DNA of 64,000 nucleotides, taken from Leucobacter chinensis (GTDB taxonomy: Bacteria; Actinomycetota; Actinomycetes; Actinomycetales; Microbacteriaceae). Below the pieces are notes generated by a model that did not search any database, was not told the DNA's origin, and saw nothing but the letters and a program-made list of their open reading frames with translations. The stretch covers positions 352,829 through 416,828 of the forward strand of contig NZ_JAHQZR010000006.1 in the NCBI RefSeq assembly GCF_019049105.1, read 5' to 3'. The position numbers were made by a program, and so were the translations under genes. Positions 7,997-15,100 of this stretch are shown here, piece after piece. Position 1 is the first letter of the stretch. Every line of letters starts with the position of its first letter.

Positions 7997-8497
7997 TTAT
8001 GATCGTGACTTTCGTGAGCCGCGTGCCCTCCGGCGAATCTTTCGTGCCATCAGTTGGCTCACGATTGCGCTTGGAATGAGTAAACATACCCCTCGAACAA
8101 CATCACCCATGTGCAAGGGGTGGCCTCTGCGGTCGAGCTCTTTGCGCGCAATCAGTGCACCCGGGAGCATGATCGGTAGGGCAGTAGCAACCCCCGCGGT
8201 ATACCGTCGTAGCGAAGCTGACGCTGCGAGGTGGGTATAAACGTGGGCCTCAAGCCCTGCCAGTGCTGCACGGTACATTGAAGAGCGGCCACCGGTTTTT
8301 TGCCCGCGCCAGCACGCGGCGGTGACAATCACCGCCATGATCGCAACCGCTGCCCACGACTGGTGCTTATCAATGCGCACAGAGTCGATGTTGGTGCGGT
8401 CAGCTAAGTCGTCACACGTGGCTGGGAACGCTAAGGCTTCTTCGACATCATGAATGGCCCAAGCGGCGAACAGCACTGTTGGCCCGACAAGTCTCAT
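7997..8497 (-). CDS. HXXEE domain-containing membrane protein
   Basis: 166 aa. The N-terminal AWAIHDVEEAL gives the H-x-x-E-E pattern that names the family, and a second histidine patch (EAHVYTH) follows after about 80 residues; this is the usual layout, suggesting a membrane metal site. Several hydrophobic segments, including one around ATALPIMLPGALI. Function of the family is unknown. Preceded by a leaderless-type -10 on the minus strand. Confidence 0.75.
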   Translation of the reverse strand: MRLVGPTVLFAAWAIHDVEEALAFPATCDDLADRTNIDSVRIDKHQSWAAVAIMAVIVTAACWRGQKTGGRSSMYRAALAGLEAHVYTHLAASASLRRYTAGVATALPIMLPGALIARKELDRRGHPLHMGDVVRGVCLLIPSAIVSQLMARKIRRRARGSRKSRS

Positions 8498-8503
8498 ATA
8501 AGC

Positions 8504-8509
8504 ATCATA
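8504..8509 (-). promoter_or_regulatory. Leaderless -10 (TATGAT) of the HXXEE gene
   Basis: On the minus strand TATGAT lies 6 bases before the ATG whose first base is 8497. Confidence 0.6.
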
Positions 8510-8566
8510 GGTGCTGGGCGATGGCCCTCGTCAGCGAGCGATTGAGCGTCAGGACACCGTGCCTCG

Positions 8567-9094
8567 TTACCTTGTGGCCGACTCCGGTCGATCGACCGCG
8601 AAGGCGAGGTGGGGCATAGTGACGCCCCGGTACTGCTTTTCGAAGCGGCCGCGAACCGTCATGCCGAGCCTGATGGCGACGTTCATTGAAGCGAGGTTCG
8701 TGTCGCGTATTTGCGCCCACACTCGTTCTGCATCGAGCTGATCGAAAGCGTAGTCGCGGCACGCGCGCGCTGCTTCGGTCGCGTAGCCGTGATGCCAGTA
8801 TGTTCGGTTGAAGAGGTAGCCGACTTCGATCACGTCTTGGTCGAGCATGTGCTGCCGGGTGAGCCCGCACTGGCCGATCATCTGGCCGGTTGACCGTAGC
8901 GTGACCGCCCACAGCCCAAAGCCGTGGGCGTTATATCGCTCGGTCATGCGCAGCAGCCAAGCATCGGTCATGGTCTCGTCGAAGGCTCCCTCGTAAGCGG
9001 CCATCGTTTGTTCGTCCTGGAGTATTCCGCGAAGCGCGGGAAGGTCGTCTGCCGTCATCTCTCGCAGAGCAAGGCGTGAAGTCTCAAGGTGCAT
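8567..9094 (-). CDS. GNAT acetyltransferase, RimJ/RimL type
   Basis: 175 aa. Opens LETSRLALREMTADDLPAL and carries the EVGYLFNRTYWHHGYATEAA motif, in which the acetyl-CoA pyrophosphate loop is present in the degenerate form usual for RimJ/RimL-like members; NVAIRLGM follows. Likely N-acetylates a protein N terminus or a small molecule using acetyl-CoA; the substrate cannot be told. It is transcribed alone on the minus strand, 69 bases from the HXXEE gene. Confidence 0.88.
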   Translation of the reverse strand: MHLETSRLALREMTADDLPALRGILQDEQTMAAYEGAFDETMTDAWLLRMTERYNAHGFGLWAVTLRSTGQMIGQCGLTRQHMLDQDVIEVGYLFNRTYWHHGYATEAARACRDYAFDQLDAERVWAQIRDTNLASMNVAIRLGMTVRGRFEKQYRGVTMPHLAFAVDRPESATR

Positions 9095-9182
9095 ACGGCT
9101 ATTGTTTCAGGGCGCGCCCCGAAAAGCCGGGTTCGACGTCTTTTAGGGCACTGTGGCGCTCGCCGCCGGGCGTACCCGCGTT

Positions 9183-9236
9183 TACTTGTCGAAAAGCAGG
9201 GTGTTATGCCGTAAACACCCTGCTTTTCGTCAAGTA
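9183..9236. repeat. Long intergenic inverted repeat (element B)
   Basis: Arms of 16 bp (9190-9205 and 9214-9229) continue, after one T-T mismatch, into a further 6 bp (9183-9188 and 9231-9236). The loop is 8 bases. It lies between a minus-strand GNAT start and the 3' end of the minus-strand ABC-F gene. It could end ABC-F transcription but lacks a clear T tract. Confidence 0.8.
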
Positions 9237-9252
9237 GCGGCGATCACGCCCG

Positions 9253-9296
9253 TTGCGGATCGCCTGCCCAGAGCCCATTGCGGATCGCCTGCCCAG
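9253..9296. repeat. 25-bp tandem duplication
   Basis: The 19-base word TTGCGGATCGCCTGCCCAG occurs at 9253-9271 and again at 9278-9296 with a 25-base period, directly after inverted repeat B. No function is evident. Confidence 0.85.
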
Positions 9297-9345
9297 CGCC
9301 TGCCTAGCGCCCGCCCGACGCCGGCACCGCCGGGTAGCACACGAT

Positions 9346-11028
9346 CTACCTCGCGCGCCGAACCCGGCCCTCGTCCCAGACCGGCACATCTGACTCGGTG
9401 ACCTCGCCGTCCTCACCGAAGACGAGGTAGCGGTTGAAGTCGCGGGCGAACCAGCGATCGTGGGTTACCGCGATCACGGTTCCGTCGAAGGCGCGCAGGG
9501 CCTGCTGCAGCGCCTCACCTGAGACGAGGTCGAGGTTATCGGTCGGCTCGTCGAGCAGCAGCAGGGTTGCGCCGCCGAGTTCGAGGAGCAGGATTTGCAG
9601 TCGCGCCTGCTGGCCGCCCGACAGTGCCTCGAAATGCTGCTCTGACGCCGCCGCAAGCTCGTAACGGGAGAGCGCCTTTGCGGCCTGCTCGCGGGGGAGG
9701 CCTTGTCGGTGCTCGTCGCCGCGGTGCATGATGTCGAGCAGCGTGCGGCCGAGTAGATCGGGGCGCCCTTGGGTCTGGGCAAACCAGCCGGGGCGCACGC
9801 GCGCACCGAGTTTCGCGGTGCCCTCGTGCAGCACGGGTTCGATAATGACATCGGTTCCCGGCCGGTTCTCGGCCTCGGGGTCGGTGCCGCCCGCGGCGAA
9901 GAGTCGCAGCAGGTGAGACTTGCCAGACCCGTTCGAACCGAGCACCGCAATACGGTCGCCGTACCAAACGTCGAGGTCAAAGGGCAGCATGAGCCCGGTG
10001 AGCTCGAGGTCGCGGCACACGATCGCTTTCTTGCCCGTGCGCCCACCGCCGAGCCGCATCGCGAGGGTTTGCTCGCGTGGCTGCTCCTGAGGAGGGCCGG
10101 CTGCCTCGAACCGTGCGAGCCTCGTCTGGGCGGCGCGGTAGCGGCTCGCCATGCCGTCGTTATATGCAGCCTTTTCTTTGTACATCTGCACGAGGTTCTT
10201 GAGCTTCTGGTGCTCTTCATCCCATCGCTTGCGGAGCTCCTCGAATCGTTCGAAACGTGCAGCCCTGGCCTCGTGATACGTGCTGAACGAGCCGGGGTGG
10301 GTCCACGTGGTGTTGCCTGCCGCGCCGAGTTCGAGGGTGACGATCGCGGTCGCACTCTGGGCGAGCAGCTCACGGTCGTGGCTGATGAACAGCACGCTCT
10401 TCTCAGACGCCCGCAGCCTCTCTTCAAGCCAGCGTTTGCCTGGCACATCGAGGTAGTTGTCTGGTTCGTCGAGTATGAGCACCTCGTCGCTGCCACGCAG
10501 CAGCGCTTCGAGCGCGAGTCGCTTCTGCTCGCCACCCGAGAGCGACTGCAGCGGGCGTTCGCCGCACCGCTCGAAGGGCATGCCGAGCGCCGCGGTCGTG
10601 CAGACATCCCAGAGCACTTCGGCATCGTATCCGCCCGCGTCGCCCCATGCGGCGAGAGCGCGAGCATAACTCATCTGCACGGCCTCATCGCGGTTCGGGT
10701 CGTCGTTTTCGAGGAGGCGGTTTTCGGCCTGTCGGGTGCGCTCTGCGGCCTGCTGAACCACTTCGGGTGAGAACGAGAGCAGGAGGTCGTGCACGGTGCC
10801 AGCGGTGAAAAACTGGGGCATGACACCAACCTTTCCACCGCTCGATACAGCACCCTCGTCGGGTGCGGTTTCGCCCGTGATGATGCGAATGAGGGTTGAT
10901 TTGCCGGCACCATTAGCGCCGATAAGGCCAACTTTTGCGCCGTTGCCGACGCGAAAATTGACGTCGCTGAGGAGTGGTCGACCGTCTGGCAGTGTGTAGC
11001 TGATGCCAGCGAGTTCGAGGTGAGACAT
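9346..11028 (-). CDS. ABC-F family ATP-binding protein
   Basis: 560 aa from ATG 11028 (SHLELAGISYTLPDGRPLL), with no membrane segments. Two nucleotide-binding domains: Walker A GANGAGKST near residue 37 and GSNGSGKSH near 361; signatures LSGGEQKRL and LSGGQQARL; Walker B EVLILDEP and LLLLDEP; a charged inter-domain linker containing two helices lies between. ABC-F proteins act on the ribosome: some rescue stalled translation, others protect from antibiotics; which applies here is not visible. An open frame runs 99 codons further upstream, but composition and homology both favour ATG 11028, with GGGAAG upstream. The long leader is noted separately. Confidence 0.9.
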   Translation of the reverse strand: MSHLELAGISYTLPDGRPLLSDVNFRVGNGAKVGLIGANGAGKSTLIRIITGETAPDEGAVSSGGKVGVMPQFFTAGTVHDLLLSFSPEVVQQAAERTRQAENRLLENDDPNRDEAVQMSYARALAAWGDAGGYDAEVLWDVCTTAALGMPFERCGERPLQSLSGGEQKRLALEALLRGSDEVLILDEPDNYLDVPGKRWLEERLRASEKSVLFISHDRELLAQSATAIVTLELGAAGNTTWTHPGSFSTYHEARAARFERFEELRKRWDEEHQKLKNLVQMYKEKAAYNDGMASRYRAAQTRLARFEAAGPPQEQPREQTLAMRLGGGRTGKKAIVCRDLELTGLMLPFDLDVWYGDRIAVLGSNGSGKSHLLRLFAAGGTDPEAENRPGTDVIIEPVLHEGTAKLGARVRPGWFAQTQGRPDLLGRTLLDIMHRGDEHRQGLPREQAAKALSRYELAAASEQHFEALSGGQQARLQILLLELGGATLLLLDEPTDNLDLVSGEALQQALRAFDGTVIAVTHDRWFARDFNRYLVFGEDGEVTESDVPVWDEGRVRRAR

Positions 11029-11345
11029 GGGTACTGCTTTCTTCCCACGAGTGTGGGTAGCGAAGAATGATTGCGGATCAGAGCGTGCGTCGGTACCGAC
11101 GCACGCAGCGTCGGGTCGCGTGCGCGGGTGGCCGTCTGAGCCCGAATCGATCGGGGAAACCGGGGAAGTCGGGGAAGCCTGGCAAGTGGGGCAAGCCAGG
11201 GAAAACGAGTACGCCGGGCAAGCGGCAAGAAAGGGGTGGCCACGAGGCCTCCTGTGTAGCGTGCCGCGAGCGATAATCAGGCTCGTGGCGGTCTGACGGG
11301 GGTCAGGAAGGGTCAGAAAAGACACCCTCCGAGGGGAACCCTGCG
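11029..11345 (-). other. Leader region of the ABC-F gene with short direct repeats
   Basis: About 300 bases upstream of the ABC-F start carry no other gene. On the plus strand 11150-11200 contains several close copies of GGGGAA/GGGGCAAGCC words at 9-12-base spacing. The same minus-strand frame as the ABC-F gene stays open through the region. A regulatory leader is possible, because many ABC-F genes are controlled by ribosome-mediated attenuation, but no specific terminator/antiterminator pair is clear. Confidence 0.4.
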
Positions 11346-11484
11346 CGGATGAGACGCAGGCCCGTTAACCAAATGCCAGTCGGTACACGCTTCGACCGTA
11401 TCGCACTAGAGTGTCCCGGCGCCAGGGCGAACTGCCAGATGCCAGTTTTCTGGGGCACGTGCTTTCAGAGGGATGAGCTTTTGG

Positions 11485-11490
11485 TATTGT
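11485..11490 (+). promoter_or_regulatory. Possible leaderless -10 (TATTGT) of a tiny ORF
   Basis: TATTGT lies 7 bases before an ATG at 11498 with the same geometry as the other leaderless promoters in this window. Confidence 0.35.
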
Positions 11491-11497
11491 CGGCCGC

Positions 11498-11554
11498 ATG
11501 CTTGTCGCGCCCGAAGTCGCTGTCAGGAACAACGCAAGGCTGGGCAAACGCTGA
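11498..11554 (+). CDS. Possible 18-residue leaderless small ORF
   Basis: ATG 11498 to TGA 11552-11554 encodes MLVAPEVAVRNNARLGKR. The only support is the well placed -10 hexamer seven bases upstream and its position 54 bases before the DUF3995 gene. It could be a leader peptide or chance. Confidence 0.25.
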   Translation: MLVAPEVAVRNNARLGKR

Positions 11555-11596
11555 TGAGAGCTGGGAGCCAAGGCTGCACCGGTCAGGTCTCGTCGA

Positions 11597-11602
11597 TACG
11601 CT
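11597..11602 (+). promoter_or_regulatory. Leaderless -10 (TACGCT) of the DUF3995 gene
   Basis: TACGCT lies 6 bases before ATG 11609. Confidence 0.6.
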
Positions 11603-11608
11603 ACGGTC

Positions 11609-12040
11609 ATGAGCGTTATCACTTCAACAGCAAGGTTTATCAGTTGGGCTGGCTTGACCGCAGCAGGAGCGGTGCACGCCGTTTGGGCGACGGGCTCGTC
11701 GTGGCCCGCGAAGAACACGAAGGCGCTCGGCAGCGCGACCGTGGGCAGCACCAAGGCGACGCCTAGCCCCGGTGCGACCGCGGCTGTTGCCGTGGCAGCG
11801 CTCAGCGGCGGTGCCATCGCGGCGGGAGGCCTCGGTGAGGGGCGAACCGCCGTTGGCCTGAGACGGCTGATGGGGCTTGGCATGATCGCCCGCGCGGTTG
11901 CCGGTGGCGACGCTGCGCTGCGGGCATTGGGGCTCGCAAAGCCCAACGCGACGTTCACCGAGCTCGACCGTCGCTACTACCGCCCGCTTTTCGGCGCACT
12001 CGGCGTCGCGCTGCTGCTTGGCGCCAAGAAGAAACGTTGA
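11609..12040 (+). CDS. DUF3995 family membrane protein
   Basis: 143 aa. Layout of DUF3995 proteins: an N-terminal membrane helix with HAVWATG in it, a linker, a middle hydrophobic segment (GATAAVAVAALSGGAIAAGG region), and the C-terminal FTELDRRYYRPLFGALG motif ending in a membrane helix and KKKR. Function unknown. Own leaderless-type promoter; convergent with the minus-strand surface-protein unit. Confidence 0.75.
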   Translation: MSVITSTARFISWAGLTAAGAVHAVWATGSSWPAKNTKALGSATVGSTKATPSPGATAAVAVAALSGGAIAAGGLGEGRTAVGLRRLMGLGMIARAVAGGDAALRALGLAKPNATFTELDRRYYRPLFGALGVALLLGAKKKR

Positions 12041-12052
12041 GCGAGCGCTCCC

Positions 12053-12199
12053 TCACACGCTGAACGTGCCCGGGAGCTTTCCCGCGGTGCGTTCGTAACC
12101 GTCGACGAAGCCGAGCTCTCGCTCGTCGAGCGCGGCGCCGATCCGCTCGATCGCGTGCGCGATGAGCCGGTGGTCGGCGGCGCTATCGCGGCGGATCAT
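12053..12199 (-). CDS. Small 48-residue ORF overlapping the end of the surface-protein gene
   Basis: ATG 12199 (minus) to TGA at 12053-12055 encodes a charged helical peptide beginning MIRRDSAADHRLIAHAIERI and ending AGKLPGTFSV. It starts inside the last codons of the 1938-residue gene in another frame, an overlap typical of translational coupling. Codon composition looks coding. It may be a genuine small gene or the remnant C terminus of a gene cut by rearrangement. I do not recognise it. Confidence 0.5.
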   Translation of the reverse strand: MIRRDSAADHRLIAHAIERIGAALDERELGFVDGYERTAGKLPGTFSV

Positions 12200-15100
12200 C
12201 GCCGGTTGCGAGCTGCATGAGCACTCCGTTGATCTCGGGTAAGGCCTCGCTGCGAAGCTGTGAGCGGCGGTGAATGATCAAGAGCACACCAGCGACAAGG
12301 AGCCCGAGAGCCGTGAGCGTGAGGGCAGCAACGCCAACCGCGCCGGTTGCGCCCAGTGTGCCAATGACCCCGATAACCCCAGGCTTTGCGGGTACCACTT
12401 GCTCGGCGCTTGCCTCGCTCGCTGTGACCTCCGAACCGTCGGGCAGGGTGCCGGTCGCCGATGCCTTGTTGACCAGCGTCTTGCCCCGGTGCGCCTCATC
12501 AATCATGAGGTGCGTGTGAGCGGTGGCGTGCTCTCCTGGCTCCAGCACCCCAGGGGTTCCGGGCCAGTCGATATCGAGGGCCGTGAGCCCCGGCATTTCA
12601 TCGGTGAATGTGACGTCGCTGAGCGAGACGTTGCCGGTATTCGTGGCCGTGAGCGTGTAGCTCACGCGATCGCCACTCAGTGACAGTGCTGCTCGTTTGG
12701 TCAGCGAGAGCCCGGGGGCCTGCTGCGTGAGAAGCTCTGCGCTTGCGGTCGTAGTCGCGGTGATGCCCTTGGCAGTACCGGTTGCGGTCGCGGTGTTGAG
12801 CACCCCTCCAGCATCGATGTGCGCCTGCTCAAGTTCGAGCGTCGCATGGGCGAGCACTGCTTCGCCCGGTTTGAGCGTTCCGGGCTCACCAGGCCAATAG
12901 CCGAAGCGAAGCGCTGAGAGACCGTCAAGCTCGTCAGACACACTGACATCGTGCAGCGTAACGCCCCCAGTATTGGTCACGGTGAACTCGTAGATGACCT
13001 CGTCACCGACGCCGTGCGCATCGCCAGCATCGACAGTCTTCGCCAGCGAGATGGCCGGTTGAGTCGTGAATACGAGTTCGCTGCCAGCGTGATGTGTCGC
13101 CCGAGTGAGGCCAGAGAGACTGAGCCCGCTCACCACGGCCTCGTTCACGAGAATGCCCTCGTCGATGTGTTGCTGCGTGAGCGAAAGCTTGGCTGTTGCG
13201 GTGACCTGCTCACCGGGAGCGAGCTCTCCCTCGGCTGCGGGCCACTCGCCAAACGTCATGTTTGCGAGACCCTCAAGCTCATCGTTCAGAGCGATATCGC
13301 GCAGTGTCAACGTACCCTGGTTGGTCACCGTGTAGGTGTACAGCACGGTGTCGTCGGCAACCGCATTGGCTGTGACGCTTCGATCGAGCACTTCGGGAGT
13401 AACCCGCAGGCTGATCGCGGCGGTGCCGGGCACCACGGTGATCGTCTTGGCATCTGCGGTCACGGGTTCTTCGCCAGCTGACGCGCCAACCCGCTGAGCG
13501 CTCACGGTCGCGGTGTTCGTGACCGTGCCGTCGTCGATGTGCTGCTGCGAGAGCGCTAGTGTCGCTGTGCCCACCGCTTTCTGGCCGGGGGAGAGCGTTC
13601 CTGCTTCGCCCGGCCACGCAATGTCGAGGCTCGGCAGACCGTCTAACTCGTCGGTCATCGTCACTCTGTCGAGCGTCACGTTGCCGGTGTTCATCGCGGT
13701 GACCGAGTACTCGATGGTGTTAGTGGCGACGTTCATCGTGCCGTGCTTCTCGAGCTGCACGTCTGGCAGCTGTGTGAAGACGACCTGGGCCGAATCGTCG
13801 TCTTCGGTTGTCTCGCCTGTTGCGGGGTGCTTTGCGCTTGCGCTCGCGCTGTTCACAAGAACACCTGCGTCAAGGTGTTCTTGGGTAATCGTGATGCTCG
13901 CGGTCGCGATCGCCTGCTCGCCAGGGGCGAGCACCGCTTCTTCACCGGGCCACGTGATGTCAAGGTCGCTGAGCCCCGGTAGGGCGTCGGCGAGCGTAAC
14001 ATCGCTGAGCGTCGATCGGCCCACGTTCGTCATCTCGAAGCGGTAGTCAGCCTGGCTACCCACCGCGCCTCCATCACGCACGGTGACGGTCTTGTCGAGG
14101 TCGATGACCGGGGTATTGTCGAAGACAACGAATGCGTCGTCATCATCGCGAATACTCTTGCCTTTCGGGGTGAGACCGGTAGCGACCGCCTCATTTTTCA
14201 AGACGCTCGCATCGATGTGCGCTTGCGTGAGCTCGAGGCTCGCGGTTGCGCTGACTGAATCGCCCGGGGCGAGTCGGCCTGGAGCGGTGGCATCGGGCCA
14301 TGCCTCGAAGGCAATGTCGCTCATGCCAGCAAGCGGGTCGTCAATGGTGACATCGCTCAGCGTCAGGGTGCCCGTATTGGTGACCGTAAAAGCGTACTTG
14401 ACGGTGTCGCCCGCTGCCGCCTGCTCAGGGTCAACGCCCTCAGCGAGCATGGCCGACTTCTCAATGGCGAGCGTTGCTATGCCCGCGAGCGGCACGGTCG
14501 CTGCCGCCTCTGCGGTAACCGGATTTGGCGTTGCCGATGAGGTTGCCGAAACCGTTGCCGAGTTCGTCGCCGCGCCCTGATCAAGCTGTTCCTGCGTGAG
14601 CGCAGAGGTCGCTGTTGCCGTGACTTCTTGGCCGGGCGCGAGCTCGCCGGGGCTCGGCTCATCGGGCCAAGAATCGAAGCGGATCTCGCTGAGCCCCGCG
14701 AGTTCATCGCTGATCTTGATGTTGTTGAGCTGGGTATTGCCGGTGTTGCGTACCGTGAACTGCCACAGGATTGGCTGGCCTGGTAGCGGCACTTTCGGCG
14801 CGATGCCTTGCTTCGCGAGCTCAACGCGCGGCTCAAGGTTCTGGAATCCGAAGTCTTGCGCATCAGCAACACCACCGCGACCAAGCTCGATGAGCCCAGA
14901 GACGCCGTCGCTGCCGTTGCTCGGTGATACGGTGTTTTGCCACTGACCAGTCGTGGGTGGCAGGCTCGCGGCGTCGACGCTCACGACAATGGCGCCAGAA
15001 GTGAGCTCTGAAAAACGGTATTCTCCGTGAGCATCAGTTTTCACGCGGTCGATTACTTGATCACCTCGAGTGAGTACGACGGTGACTCCGCTCAGAGTGT

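Noticed and set aside
11029..11325. N-terminal extension of the ABC-F protein
   Set aside because: The 99 extra residues are low-complexity and repeat-derived; the family starts at SHLELAG, and GGGAAG precedes that ATG.
12183..12350. LPxTG sortase signal in the giant surface protein
   Set aside because: No LPxTG or close variant precedes the C-terminal membrane helix, and the cytoplasmic tail is too long for a sorting signal.
13500..14600. Long plus-strand open frames opposite the giant surface gene
   Set aside because: They are antisense shadows of the GC-rich repeat domains, with no start signals or family resemblance.
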